A DNA stretch of 64,000 nucleotides from an uncultured Alphaproteobacteria bacterium (GCA_951801825.1 CATOOF010000002.1:226441-290440), one strand, 5' to 3'; shown: positions 1 through 8,930, counted from the first letter of the stretch. The notes: a model not told the origin generated them from the sequence alone. A program made the numbers and translations.

Positions 1-339
1 CCCGTTAATGTTTAGTTCTTTTATGTCGTTGGAATTTTGTATTACCTGTGTCACAACGGCGTCAGGTTCCAGATTGATGTCGCCGTTTATTGTGCCATTG
101 TTTCGGATGTATACGTCACAGCCACTGCCAATTGATATATCCGAGGATATAATGCCATGATTGTTCAAGTACACCGATTGAATAATATTTATATTCTTTG
201 CGCTGAACAGTATCTCTGGCGCAATAGTAATATTATCTTCAAAATTGAAATAATCGCCATATATGTCGCTGTTGATATACGCGGCATTTGCAGAGCCGGA
301 AACAATTACGACATACAGCGTAAAGTGATATAGCCTCAC
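1..339 (-). CDS. Exported protein, N-terminal part; gene runs off the left edge
   Basis: Only the first 113 codons are visible. The start is GTG at 339, chosen because AGGAGAG lies about 6 bases upstream and no in-frame ATG is nearby. Residues 1-19 form a hydrophobic leader ending in SANA, a good signal-peptidase I site, so export is likely. The mature part is rich in Ile, Asn and Gly with short strand-like stretches (HGIISSDISI, NNGTINGDIN) of the kind found in beta-helical autotransporter or adhesin passengers. That class is an inference, since the 3' part is missing. The gene lies downstream of the guanylate-kinase-like gene on the same strand, and its leader contains a small hairpin (GTCCCC-AAAT-GGGGAT). 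Confidence 0.65.
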   Translation of the reverse strand, partial: MRLYHFTLYVVIVSGSANAAYINSDIYGDYFNFEDNITIAPEILFSAKNINIIQSVYLNNHGIISSDISIGSGCDVYIRNNGTINGDINLEPDAVVTQVIQNSNDIKELNING

Positions 340-406
340 AACGCTCTCTCCTCATCCCCATTTGGGGACAAGATTAGCATATAGGATATTTTTCATAAAG
401 TAAAAA

Positions 407-1006
407 TTAACGTATCATCTGATATCGCAGCAAAAAACATTTAAGGCGCGGCGACAACACAACTTCTTGTGTGTTGCATTTCGCCATAAAATCAATATCA
501 AGCCCTGCATTCAGTATATCGGACGGTTCACACGTATTGTTTGTTCGAACTGCGTCATCGTCGGGCATATTTGCGCGTTTTCGAGCTATGTCCATGCTAT
601 TATGGGGCGGAATAAAGTACAATGTTTTTATGTCATATTCGTTGTGCAGATTATGCTCAAAAAACCAATACTTCAGCTGATATGCATATCTGGGCTGAAT
701 AACGTCATATACCAGGTTTTTGTCCAGGTTGGCGCGAACTTCAAATTCTGGCGCACCATAAAGCCATTTCGGTTTTCCCGGCATCCATAATGTCTCGTTT
801 ACCCAAAGACGCGTTGCCAGCTTCATTGAATCAAAATCAGCCTCGCTGCGAAAATAGTAGTCTCGCCCATCTGCCTCGCCCGGGCGCATGGGCCGCGTTG
901 TTGCCGAAACCAGCTTATGAAACATTTTTTTTGGCAGATAATTTTGTATAAAATAAGATTTCCCGCTGCCCGATACGCCCACGCAGAGTAATAATGTCTT
1001 TTTCAT
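407..1006 (-). CDS. Guanylate-kinase-like P-loop protein
   Basis: The protein has 199 aa. A Walker A loop GVSGSGKS is at residues 10-17. The stretch at residues 33-52 (VSATTRPMRPGEADGRDYYF) reproduces the GMP-binding signature of guanylate kinases. After this the protein diverges: where Gmk has the GNYYGT segment it carries a longer loop ending WLYGAPEFEV, and the C-terminal 80 residues do not resemble Gmk. It is therefore a nucleotide-kinase-fold protein whose substrate cannot be assigned; a housekeeping gmk may exist elsewhere. It lies 48 bases downstream of rpoD on the same strand, separated by a C5/G5 hairpin without a clear U-tract, so read-through from rpoD is possible. Confidence 0.75.
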   Translation of the reverse strand: MKKTLLLCVGVSGSGKSYFIQNYLPKKMFHKLVSATTRPMRPGEADGRDYYFRSEADFDSMKLATRLWVNETLWMPGKPKWLYGAPEFEVRANLDKNLVYDVIQPRYAYQLKYWFFEHNLHNEYDIKTLYFIPPHNSMDIARKRANMPDDDAVRTNNTCEPSDILNAGLDIDFMAKCNTQEVVLSPRLKCFLLRYQMIR

Positions 1007-1054
1007 ACCTAATAACTATATAGTTCGCCCCCGTTTATTTAACGGGGGTGTAAA

Positions 1055-3133
1055 TTAATCCTCCAAGAAACTGCGCAGTTTTCTGGCGCGGGTCGGATGC
1101 TTTAGCTTATTAAGCGCCTTTTGTTCTATCTGGCGGATACGTTCACGTGTTACGCCGATATATTCGCCAACCTCTTCCAGGGTGCTGGTTTTATTTGTGC
1201 TCATACCGAAACGCTGGCGCAGAACAGTTTCTTCTTTTGGATCCAGTTCCGATAAAATCTGGGTAACAATTTTGCGCAGGTTTTTCTGAGCCGCCGACGT
1301 AAATGGATTCTTGGCGGTTTCGTCTGCAATAATTTCTATACGGCTGCTATCATCTTCGGTTCCAACCGGCGCCTCCAACGATATGGGTTTCAGATTAACC
1401 TTCATTGCCTTATGTATCTTGTCGACAGGCAAATAGATGATTTTTGACAGCTCTTCCGCCGTGGGATTGCGCCCGTACTTATGCATAAACTGACGAGAGG
1501 CGCGCTGAATCTTGTGAATGTTGTCAATCATATGAACCGGGATTCTGATTGTTCGTGCCTGGTCTGCGATACTGCGCGAGATTCCCTGCTGAATCCAGTT
1601 GGTGGCATATGTTGAAAACTTGTTGCCCAAACGATAGTCGAATTTGTCCACAGCCTTCATCAGACCGATATTGCCGTCCTGGACCAGGTCGGAAAAATCT
1701 AATCCCAGACCGCGATTGCTGGATTTTTTTGCAAATTTGATAACCAGACGCAGGTTCGCCTCTATCATTTCGCGTTTTGCACGCGCCGCCTCTGTCTGGC
1801 CGCGTCGAACCAGTTCAACAACCTTTTTATATTCGGCCGTTGGCTGGCCGGTTTCGGTTGCGATGGCGGTTATGTCCTCCTGAATTTTCAGGATGTCTTT
1901 TTCGTGTTTTTTTGCAAAATTCGCCCACAATGCATTTTTGGATTTGGCCAGTTTCTTTACCCAGTTACGGTTTAATTCATTTCCGGTGTATTCCGCCAGG
2001 AAATCCTCGCGCTTTATTTTATTGGCCAGTGCCAGACGCAACAGTTTTCCCTCCAGCCCCATTAACAGCTGGTCGCGTTGGGTCAAACGCTCTAAAATTT
2101 CTGCATTTCTGTCATCGTTAAGGCGTATTTTGCTGACATGTTCAAACAGCTCCAGGCGCATTTTTGCATATTTCTTTTCCAGCGCCTCGTCGGGTGTATT
2201 TGACGTCAACAAATTTTCCAGACGCTTTGCCTGCAGCTTTTGCATGCTGTTAAACGTCTTTTTTATTTTGCCGAACAAATCCACAACCATCGGCATCAAC
2301 GCCTCTTCCATAACGGGAATCGGAACACCGGATGTTCCACGCGGCGTTTCTTCTTTCTTTATGCCGTCATCTTCTGTGTCTTCTTCTTCATCCTCTTCGT
2401 CGGATGCGGCGGACTCTTCCAAGTCATCCAGTTCGTCGTCATCCAATTCGTCTACATGTTCTACGCCTTTGGATTTTAACGCCTCTGACAACGCCGCCAG
2501 AGATTTTTGTTCGGATTCGCTGGAATACATAACTTCCAGATTTACAATATAGCGCAGACGTATGTCTTCGTTCAGCAACTGCTGATACCAGTCCAGCATG
2601 GCCTGAATGGTCATTGGGCTTTCGCACAAACCGTATACCATCAAACGAGATGCGGCCTCTATACGCTGGGCGATGGCAACTTCGCCGGCGGCGGTCAACA
2701 GCTGTACTGTGCCAATCTGTTTCAAATATGACTGAACAGAATCTTGAACACCCAGAACCAAGCTGCCTGTTTGACTGCGCTCTAGCTGTTTTGCAAAATG
2801 CTCGTAATCGTCGTCGTTGACATCAACCTGTTCGGCATCGGCATTCAACAAGTTGCGTGTCTTGTCGCGTGGCTCATCGGAATCATCGTCATAATATTTT
2901 CCCATATCCTGGGCAAAATTATCAGACTCCAAAATCTCGAGCCCCAAATCCTGCTGAAAGAAATCCAGCACTTCGTCCTGTTCCTCTGCCGGGATTTCAT
3001 CCGCCTCGGTTGCGGCATCAAAGTCCATTTGGGACATATAGCCAACCTCGGCGGCAGATATAGCCAGTTTCTGTAAATTTTCCGGCAATGACTCTATCAG
3101 CAATCTTGTTGCGTCGTCTAATTTTTTCGCCAT
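1055..3133 (-). CDS. rpoD: RNA polymerase primary sigma factor RpoD (sigma-70)
   Basis: The 692 aa protein is the housekeeping sigma factor, directing RNA polymerase to -35/-10 promoters. Region 1.1 is at the N-terminus. Region 2 is visible as [20 protein letters not shown] and [10 protein letters not shown] followed by [15 protein letters not shown]. Region 4.2 is the helix-turn-helix [20 protein letters not shown] near the C-terminus. A strongly acidic Asp/Glu stretch occupies about residues 225-260 in the non-conserved region between 1.2 and 2. Conserved WWIRQA of region 2.4 reads NWIQQG here, a mild divergence. ATG at 3133 is preceded by AGGGG. It follows trcR by 34 bases, and the two are probably co-transcribed. 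Confidence 0.97.
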   Translation of the reverse strand: MAKKLDDATRLLIESLPENLQKLAISAAEVGYMSQMDFDAATEADEIPAEEQDEVLDFFQQDLGLEILESDNFAQDMGKYYDDDSDEPRDKTRNLLNADAEQVDVNDDDYEHFAKQLERSQTGSLVLGVQDSVQSYLKQIGTVQLLTAAGEVAIAQRIEAASRLMVYGLCESPMTIQAMLDWYQQLLNEDIRLRYIVNLEVMYSSESEQKSLAALSEALKSKGVEHVDELDDDELDDLEESAASDEEDEEEDTEDDGIKKEETPRGTSGVPIPVMEEALMPMVVDLFGKIKKTFNSMQKLQAKRLENLLTSNTPDEALEKKYAKMRLELFEHVSKIRLNDDRNAEILERLTQRDQLLMGLEGKLLRLALANKIKREDFLAEYTGNELNRNWVKKLAKSKNALWANFAKKHEKDILKIQEDITAIATETGQPTAEYKKVVELVRRGQTEAARAKREMIEANLRLVIKFAKKSSNRGLGLDFSDLVQDGNIGLMKAVDKFDYRLGNKFSTYATNWIQQGISRSIADQARTIRIPVHMIDNIHKIQRASRQFMHKYGRNPTAEELSKIIYLPVDKIHKAMKVNLKPISLEAPVGTEDDSSRIEIIADETAKNPFTSAAQKNLRKIVTQILSELDPKEETVLRQRFGMSTNKTSTLEEVGEYIGVTRERIRQIEQKALNKLKHPTRARKLRSFLED

Positions 3134-3167
3134 GAGCGAACCCCTGAATTTCTAGGTTAAAAAAGAG

Positions 3168-3686
3168 TTATTTTTTTGCTTTTGCCACTGCTTCGTGTAG
3201 CGCGGATTCCGATACCAGCCCCAGTACAATCGGGCTCTGAATCTGAATCAATGAATACGATTTGTGTGTTTTGTTGCGAACAGATGCAACCGTAGGATTG
3301 GTACTGCGCATCAGGCGGGCAACCTGGCCGTCTGACAGCTCAGGGTAATTCTTTACAATCCACAAGATGCCGCCCAGACGATTCTGGCGGTGCAGTTTTG
3401 GGGTATAGCCGACGCCACGCTTGTTCTGGGTCTTTTGTGCAACTACAATTTCATCGCGCAGGCTCAAACGTGCGTTGGGGTCCGCCTCACACCGCTCGAT
3501 ATCTTCGCGTGTCAACTGGCCGTTCAGTATCGGGTTCAACCCTTGAACCTTGTTTGTTTCGGCATCGGCGATATTTTTTACCTCCAGCTCGTGCATGCCG
3601 CAGAAGTCTGCGATTTGCTCAAAAGTCAGGGCTGTATTTTCAATCAACCAAAGGGCGGTGGATTTAGGCATATATGGATAATTCAT
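3168..3686 (-). CDS. trcR: TrcR-like cell-cycle transcriptional regulator (DUF1013)
   Basis: The 172 aa protein matches the DUF1013 family, which is essentially restricted to Alphaproteobacteria; its Caulobacter member TrcR associates with RNA polymerase and affects cell-cycle transcription. The hallmark N-terminus MPKSTALWLIENTALTFEQI and the following IADFCGMHELEVKNIADAE are clear. I start at 3686 (MNYPYMPKS) rather than a longer frame because AGAGGAAC sits just upstream. A sigma-70-type promoter lies 26-54 bases upstream of this start. The position directly before rpoD on the same strand fits a transcription-machinery operon. The family assignment rests on sequence recall. Confidence 0.85.
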   Translation of the reverse strand: MNYPYMPKSTALWLIENTALTFEQIADFCGMHELEVKNIADAETNKVQGLNPILNGQLTREDIERCEADPNARLSLRDEIVVAQKTQNKRGVGYTPKLHRQNRLGGILWIVKNYPELSDGQVARLMRSTNPTVASVRNKTHKSYSLIQIQSPIVLGLVSESALHEAVAKAKK

Positions 3687-3711
3687 GGATGTTCCTCTTA
3701 TTGCTGGGGGC

Positions 3712-3740
3712 AATATACCCTAAAACAGCCCTGATTTCAA
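3712..3740 (-). promoter_or_regulatory. Sigma-70 promoter for trcR-rpoD
   Basis: Read on the minus strand: TTGAAA (3740-3735), a 17-base spacer, TATATT (3717-3712). Transcription would begin about 7 bases on, leaving a leader of about 20 nt before trcR. Confidence 0.6.
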
Positions 3741-3747
3741 GAATAAA

Positions 3748-5175
3748 TTATCCCTTTTTAATAATTTTTGCCCCGTCCTTGGTATCTATAACGTTCCAGC
3801 CGGCGGCATCAATTTGCGCACGCAGTGCATCCGCCGCCGCCCAGTCACGTGCCGCTTTTGCGGCGGCACGCTGGTCCGCCAGTGCCTGAATCTCTGCTGG
3901 GACTGCAATATTTTCCAGCGTCAGCTGTTTTTTTGCGCTTTCAACCAGCCGCAACCCCAACAGACGGTCTATAAAATCTATCAATGATATCTTGGTCGCA
4001 GCATTCACGTCAGAATTTTTCAACAGCTCTTGTACAGCAACCAATGCCTCGGCTGTTTTCAGATTATCTGATACCGCCCCCAATATTTTGTTATGCCATG
4101 CGTCAAACACTTCGCTGTCAATGGCGCCGGGCTGCTTGTCGCTAATAATATCGGCGACACGACGAACCATGTTTTTATATCCGTTTGCGGCCGCGTCCAA
4201 TCCATCCCAAGAAAACGCCAGCTGAGACTGATAATGCCCCATCAGCAACATATAGCGGTACGCCATCGGGTCGTAACCCTTGTTTTTTAATACGGACAGC
4301 GTCAGAAACTCGCCACTGGATTTCGACATTTTTTCGCCGCTTTTGTCCACCAAAAACTCGGAATGAACCCAATATTTTACCCATGGTGCGCCCGTTATAG
4401 GTTCTGACTGGGCGATTTCGTTTGCATGATGAATACGCGACAGGTCTACGCCCCCCGTATGAATATCAAAGTGCGGCCCCAACAGCGCCATTGACATCGC
4501 ACTGCATTCTATATGCCAGCCGGGAAATCCGACACCCCAGGGACTGTCCCATTCCATTTGACGCTTTTTGTCGGTCGGCGAAAATTTCCATAGCGCAAAA
4601 TCCGTAGGGTTGCGTTTTGCATCATTAAATTCTACGCGCGCGCCGGCACGATTGCCCGCCATTGCGCCACCGGTCAATGCGCCATATGACGCAAATTTGG
4701 ATGTATCGTAATAAATCCCGTCGCCCGGAATCTGATACGTATAGCCCAAATCCACCAGTTTTTGAACCAAATCTATTTGCTCGTTTATATACTCGGTTGC
4801 ACGCGGACGGGCGGATGGCGGCAACAGGTTCAAATCGGCACTGTCGCGTAAAAATTCATCCGTATAAAATTTGGCAACATCCCAAACAGACTTGTTTTCC
4901 CGGGCCGCGCCTTTTTCCATTTTGTCTTCGCCGGAATCGTCGTCATCGCTGGTCAGGTGCCCTACGTCTGTTATATTCATGACATTGTAAACATCGTAAC
5001 CATTCTCTATAAACATACGCTTTAACAAATCCGCCAACACAAAACTGCGCAGGTTTCCAATATGCGTATAATGATAAACGGTTGGGCCACATGAATAAAA
5101 GCCAACCTTGCCGGGAACCAGGGGTTGAAAATCTTCCATTTTACGTGACATTGTGTTAAAAAGTTTGATAGTCAT
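3748..5175 (-). CDS. cysS: Cysteinyl-tRNA synthetase
   Basis: 475 aa, normal length for bacterial CysRS, a class I synthetase charging tRNA-Cys. CGPTVYHYTHIGNLRSF contains the first zinc cysteine and the HIGH-type motif (HIGN). Further zinc ligands are in WHIECSAMS and in DLSRIHHANEIAQSE, where the usual DLxFPHHENE is slightly altered. KMSKS is in GEKMSKSSGEF. The C-terminal anticodon-binding helical part ends with a typical Ala-rich DQRAAAKAARDWAAADALR segment. It lies just upstream of the trcR promoter and downstream of tRNA-Ser(GCU). Confidence 0.97.
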   Translation of the reverse strand: MTIKLFNTMSRKMEDFQPLVPGKVGFYSCGPTVYHYTHIGNLRSFVLADLLKRMFIENGYDVYNVMNITDVGHLTSDDDDSGEDKMEKGAARENKSVWDVAKFYTDEFLRDSADLNLLPPSARPRATEYINEQIDLVQKLVDLGYTYQIPGDGIYYDTSKFASYGALTGGAMAGNRAGARVEFNDAKRNPTDFALWKFSPTDKKRQMEWDSPWGVGFPGWHIECSAMSMALLGPHFDIHTGGVDLSRIHHANEIAQSEPITGAPWVKYWVHSEFLVDKSGEKMSKSSGEFLTLSVLKNKGYDPMAYRYMLLMGHYQSQLAFSWDGLDAAANGYKNMVRRVADIISDKQPGAIDSEVFDAWHNKILGAVSDNLKTAEALVAVQELLKNSDVNAATKISLIDFIDRLLGLRLVESAKKQLTLENIAVPAEIQALADQRAAAKAARDWAAADALRAQIDAAGWNVIDTKDGAKIIKKG

Positions 5176-5279
5176 GAGAAAATCCTTGCGTTGTAAAAAC
5201 TGTAATAAAACATCGTGTTAAACGCAACAAAAAAACCGCCAATCGGCGTTTTTATCAGTGGTGTAATAACAAATATAAA

Positions 5280-5368
5280 TGGCGGAGCGTATAGGACTCG
5301 AACCTATGGACCGCTAATTCACGGTCACAGATTAGCAATCTGCTGCATTACCACTCTGCCAACGCTCC
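5280..5368 (-). tRNA. tRNA-Ser, anticodon GCU
   Basis: Folds as a class II (long variable arm) tRNA. Acceptor GGAGCGT pairs with ACGCTCC, the discriminator is G and CCA is encoded (5282-5280). The anticodon loop is TTGCTAA, anticodon GCT, reading AGC/AGU. Length 89 nt. Confidence 0.95.
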
Positions 5369-5516
5369 GCTGCGGGATGAATTATATAGAAACACCTTGG
5401 GGAAATCAAGCACAAATAAACAGTTCTTTATATTTTTCAAAATTATAGTACTAATAATCCTTGTTACGTACGGGCGTTAAGCAAAATACAAAATATAACC
5501 ATTGATAGACAGCGTT

Positions 5517-5544
5517 AAAAAATCCCCCATTCGGGGGATTTTTA
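5517..5544 (-). terminator. Terminator of ihfB-accDA (bidirectional)
   Basis: AATCCCCC-attc-GGGGGATT (5521-5540) with T-runs on both sides, directly after the accDA stop codon. Confidence 0.85.
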
Positions 5545-7287
5545 TTAATGCTCTTCCGATTTGTGTTCCGGCTGATATATTTCTACATCACGCGTCATAG
5601 ACAAGAATTTTGCCGTACGCGATGCCGGCAATGTTTCCGGATCGACTTTTTGCAAATCCTTAATCTGGTCCGCAACCGCGGAACTTAGCAGTTCCATGGT
5701 TGTCTGCCAATCGGTATGTGCACCGCCGGCCGGCTCATTAACTATCTGGTCAATAACGTTTAGGTCCGCCATGTCGCGCGCCGTCAGTTTCATCGCCTGG
5801 GCGGCGGTTGCCTTAAACTTGTTATCCTTCCATAAAATACTGGCGCATGATTCCGGCGCAATAACCGAATAAATCGCATTTTCCAGCATTAAGACACGGT
5901 CGCCGGTTCCAATGGCAATTGCCCCGCCAGAGCCGCCCTGGCCTACATTCACGGCGACATATGGCGTCTTGATGGAAAGTCCTGTCGCAATCGATGATGC
6001 CACCGCCTGTGATTGGCCGCGCTCTTCGCCTTCGCGGCCGGCAAATGCACCGGCGGTATCAAATAAAGAAATGACGGGCAGTTTGAATTTTTCAGCCAAA
6101 CGCATCATTCGCTGGGCCTTGCGATAACCGTCGGGGTTGGCCATACCAAAACGATGCTTTTGACGCGTCTCGATTGTGCGACCCTGCTCTTGACCTATTA
6201 TGACAGCCGGAATGCCGCGCCAATAACCAATACCACTGCCCATGGCGGCGTCTTCGGCAAATGTGCGGTCGCCGGCCAGGTATGTCCACTCGTCAACAAT
6301 GCCATTTATATAGTCCAGGAAATGCGGACGGTTTTCATTACGCGCCAGCAGAACTTTATCATAGGCATCTGTTTCGCCCATGCCGCGCGCAGGCTTGCCG
6401 TCGGATGACGGCGTGGCAATGTTTATTTCTTTTGCATCACGCGGCTGTTTTGTCAAAACAGCCAATATTTTTGCAATTGTATCATGCAACTCGGGACGCG
6501 GAACGACCATGTCCACCATTCCGTGCTCGTACAAGTATTCCGCTGTCTGAAAGTTTGACGGCAGTTTTTCACGAATATTTTGCTCGATAACGCGCCGGCC
6601 CGCAAAACCAATACGGGCGCCCTTTTCAGCGATATGAACATCGCCCAGCATTGCAAACGATGCCGTCACACCGCCATACGTCGGGTCGGTCAGCAATACT
6701 ATATACGGTATGCCCTGCTCATGAAGGCGATTAACCGCAACGGTCGTACGCGCCATCTGCATCAGTGATAAAATATTTTCCTGCATTCTGGCGCCGCCAC
6801 TGCTGGTTACCATGATAAACGGCCGCCGCTCTGATATTGCATGCTCTATGCTGGCGATTATTCCATCACCGGCCGCGCGACCCATAGACCCCATCATAAA
6901 GTCACCGTTTAAAACGCAAACGGTTGACGGAATGCCGCCAATAGTGCCATCGGCGGTTGTTATTGCATCATTACATCCCGTATCTGCACGGGCATCGGCC
7001 AGGCGCTGACCGTACGGAACACGGTCGGTAAACTGTAACGGGTCATCAGTAACCGTTGGCAGTGAAATTTTTTCCCATGTCATGTCATCAAACAGCAGGT
7101 CAAAACGCTGTTTCGGGGTCATGATAAATGCACGCCCGCACATTGGACAGATATAATGATTATCCTTGTAATCTTTGTAATATACCAGTTTGCCGCATGA
7201 TTCACACTTAATCCACATCAGGCGACGCACGCGGTCATAGCGTTCGCGATTGCGGTTTTTTATTCCAGACTTTTTACCAAACAACAT
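5545..7287 (-). CDS. accDA: Fused acetyl-CoA carboxylase carboxyltransferase, beta (AccD) + alpha (AccA)
   Basis: 580 aa. It carries both halves of the carboxyltransferase that moves CO2 from carboxybiotin to acetyl-CoA, making malonyl-CoA for fatty acids. Residues 1-290 are AccD: a zinc ribbon with Cys28, Cys31, Cys47 and Cys50 (CESCG...CPMCG) and the crotonase-like core (SSGGARMQENILSLMQMA). From about residue 310 the AccA part follows (RHRFGMANPDGYRKA-type sequence, FDTAGAFAGREGEERGQ, GQGGSGGAIAIG, APESCASILWKD). The AccA N-terminal helical region is shortened. Most Proteobacteria encode these as separate genes. It starts 4 bases after the ihfB-like stop, so the two are co-transcribed. Confidence 0.93.
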   Translation of the reverse strand: MLFGKKSGIKNRNRERYDRVRRLMWIKCESCGKLVYYKDYKDNHYICPMCGRAFIMTPKQRFDLLFDDMTWEKISLPTVTDDPLQFTDRVPYGQRLADARADTGCNDAITTADGTIGGIPSTVCVLNGDFMMGSMGRAAGDGIIASIEHAISERRPFIMVTSSGGARMQENILSLMQMARTTVAVNRLHEQGIPYIVLLTDPTYGGVTASFAMLGDVHIAEKGARIGFAGRRVIEQNIREKLPSNFQTAEYLYEHGMVDMVVPRPELHDTIAKILAVLTKQPRDAKEINIATPSSDGKPARGMGETDAYDKVLLARNENRPHFLDYINGIVDEWTYLAGDRTFAEDAAMGSGIGYWRGIPAVIIGQEQGRTIETRQKHRFGMANPDGYRKAQRMMRLAEKFKLPVISLFDTAGAFAGREGEERGQSQAVASSIATGLSIKTPYVAVNVGQGGSGGAIAIGTGDRVLMLENAIYSVIAPESCASILWKDNKFKATAAQAMKLTARDMADLNVIDQIVNEPAGGAHTDWQTTMELLSSAVADQIKDLQKVDPETLPASRTAKFLSMTRDVEIYQPEHKSEEH

Positions 7288-7290
7288 TTC

Positions 7291-7569
7291 TTATCCATTC
7301 ATTTTTTTTGTCAGCTCGCGACTGGGTTTAAACAATATTGTTGTTCCCGCCTCAAGATGCATCGGTTGGCCGGTGCATGGGTTGTATCCTATCTTGGTCG
7401 CACGGGCACGCGGCTGAAAAGTACCGAAACCGCGAACCTCTATCCTGTCGCCGGCGGCGACGGCCTCAATCATATGCTCTGCCACAGTATCCAGTATCGC
7501 CGATGCATCAGCAACGCGCATGTGTTTAAACTGAACCTGTATAGAGCGAACAATATCCGAACGTTTCAT
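7291..7569 (-). CDS. ihfB: HU/IHF-family DNA-bending protein, IHF-beta-like
   Basis: 92 aa, typical IHF subunit length. MKRSDIVRSI, RIEVRGFGTF and the C-terminal LFKPSREL match IHF beta; the arm carries GYNPCTGQPM in place of the usual GRNPKTG. I start at MKRSDIV (7569) because GGGGA precedes it and the family begins there; a frame 8 codons longer has no support. It heads an operon with accDA. A separate HU gene lies at 58186. IHF normally works as a heterodimer; no alpha subunit is in the window. Confidence 0.8.
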   Translation of the reverse strand: MKRSDIVRSIQVQFKHMRVADASAILDTVAEHMIEAVAAGDRIEVRGFGTFQPRARATKIGYNPCTGQPMHLEAGTTILFKPSRELTKKMNG

Positions 7570-7680
7570 CTTTTTTCCCCTATTTAGTGCCACCTATTAT
7601 TTATATCTTAGCATATTTTATCAAGAGTAAAGTTTTTTCTTTAAAGAAGACGTTCCTAAGGTCTGCCATCCCCGGGCGTG

Positions 7681-7700
7681 ATAGCCTGAACACAGGCTAT
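7681..7700. promoter_or_regulatory. Perfect palindrome upstream of peroxiredoxin, probable operator
   Basis: ATAGCCTG-aaca-CAGGCTAT, an 8-bp perfect inverted repeat 20 bases before the peroxiredoxin start. It overlaps the likely -10 (TATATA, 7698-7703). No good -35 is present at the right distance, which fits control by a bound regulator. Confidence 0.55.
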
Positions 7701-7720
7701 ATAAAACAAAGGAGAAAAAC

Positions 7721-8503
7721 ATGCACGACTTATTTGATATATGTCCATGCGATGATGGTGCCGATACCGAACCAACAATGCCGTTAATCGGCGACCCGGC
7801 ACCAGAATTTACCGCCCAAACAACAAACGGCCCCATAAACTTTCCGACGGATTATGCCGGGCGCTGGGTGGTTCTATTTTCGCATCCGGCCGACTTTACA
7901 CCGGTCTGCACCTCAGAATTTATGGCATTCCAGGCCCTGCAGGAAGAACTGGCAGAAATCAATACGGCCCTAATCGGGTTGTCCGTGGGCAGTATATCAT
8001 CGCATTTGGCGTGGATTGACGCAATAAAGCATATAAAATATCGCGACTGGGAGAACATGGAAATTACATTCCCTGTTATAGACGACGCGGGTATGAAGGT
8101 TGCAAAAAAATATGGAATGATTCATCCCAACGCATCGGACACGCATGCGGTTCGTGCCGTTTTTATAATAGATCCTGCCGGAATTATACGTGCAATACTG
8201 TATTATCCCGCATCAACAGGCCGTAATTTGGATGAAATAAAACGCATGGTTGTCGCATTGCAGACCGCAGATGCGTTTAAGGTTGCAACGCCGGCGGACT
8301 GGGTGCCGGGCGAAGAAATACTGGTTTCGGCCCCCGCGACCGCGGGCGACATGCGCCGCACAATGCAGGCTATGGCGAATCCGGACAGAAACCGCGACGT
8401 AAAGGCATGGTTCCTGACATTTAAGAAGTTGCCGGCTGATGAAATAGAGGCCAAACTGCGCAGGAAGCCTGCCGCAAAAAAGAAACCTAAAAATATTTCG
8501 TAA
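7721..8503 (+). CDS. Peroxiredoxin (AhpC/Prx6-like)
   Basis: 260 aa thiol peroxidase reducing H2O2 and alkyl hydroperoxides. The peroxidatic Cys63 is in PADFTPVCTSEF, and the rest (YGMIHPNASDTHAVRAVF, LYYPASTGRNLDEIKRM, TADAFKVATPADW) follows the Prx6-type family closely. The C-terminal region where relatives often carry a further Cys reads KAWFLTFKKLP, so no resolving cysteine is there. An unusual 19-residue N-terminal extension contains CPC (residues 8-10). The ATG at 7721 has AAAGGAG upstream, so the extension is part of the product. It ends in a Lys/Ala-rich tail. A palindromic operator-like site precedes it, suggesting stress control. Confidence 0.93.
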   Translation: MHDLFDICPCDDGADTEPTMPLIGDPAPEFTAQTTNGPINFPTDYAGRWVVLFSHPADFTPVCTSEFMAFQALQEELAEINTALIGLSVGSISSHLAWIDAIKHIKYRDWENMEITFPVIDDAGMKVAKKYGMIHPNASDTHAVRAVFIIDPAGIIRAILYYPASTGRNLDEIKRMVVALQTADAFKVATPADWVPGEEILVSAPATAGDMRRTMQAMANPDRNRDVKAWFLTFKKLPADEIEAKLRRKPAAKKKPKNIS

Positions 8504-8527
8504 AAACGGGGCAAAGCCCCGTTTTTA
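8504..8527. terminator. Bidirectional terminator between peroxiredoxin and the ATL gene
   Basis: ACGGGGC-aaa-GCCCCGT (8506-8522) with A-run before and T-run after; it serves the two convergent genes. Confidence 0.85.
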
Positions 8528-8528
8528 T

Positions 8529-8873
8529 TTAAAATACCAACGGCAAATCACGCACGTCCATCGGAACGGCATCACGTTCCGGGTCCCATTGAAACTGTTC
8601 CATTATAACTGTTTTTTCTTTTGTAAACTTTACGCCTTCGGCACGCAGTGCCTTGTATTGCTGTTCAAAAAAACCGGCGCCGCACAAACTGCCGTCTTTA
8701 AAAACAACGCGATGCCACGGCAGATGCCATGATGCCTTGTTGTTTGATGCGTATCCCACAAAGCGGGCCATCCGTTGCCGCCCAATCATGCGTGCGATTT
8801 GCCCAAATGTTGCAACGCGGCCGGCCGGAATACGCGCAACAATGTCATAAACTTGTTCGTTAAACGTTTTCAT
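8529..8873 (-). CDS. Alkyltransferase-like protein (MGMT fold without catalytic Cys)
   Basis: 114 aa, matching the C-terminal DNA-binding domain of O6-alkylguanine-DNA alkyltransferase (FNEQVYDIVARIPAGRVATF, GQIARMIGRQRMARFVGYA). The active-site PCHR motif reads PWHRVVF, so the acceptor cysteine is replaced by Trp, as in ATL proteins. These bind O6-alkylguanine lesions and hand them to nucleotide excision repair without transferring the alkyl group. The last 30 residues (EKTVIMEQFQWDPERDAVPM) are an extra tail. It converges on the peroxiredoxin gene. The family is clear; the repair role is inferred from characterised ATLs. Confidence 0.9.
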   Translation of the reverse strand: MKTFNEQVYDIVARIPAGRVATFGQIARMIGRQRMARFVGYASNNKASWHLPWHRVVFKDGSLCGAGFFEQQYKALRAEGVKFTKEKTVIMEQFQWDPERDAVPMDVRDLPLVF

Positions 8874-8930
8874 GATAAAACCGGAATAATATAAAATATT
8901 TCAAGCCACCCATTCGGGCGATTTCTATTT

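Noticed and set aside
1026-1050. CCCCCGTT/AACGGGGG hairpin after rpoD as terminator
   Set aside because: No U-tract follows on either strand; kept only as a hairpin note in the neighbouring entry.
1893-2552. 219-codon open frame antisense to rpoD
   Set aside because: Ser/Phe-rich product is the shadow of the acidic and helical parts of rpoD; no ribosome-binding site or family features.
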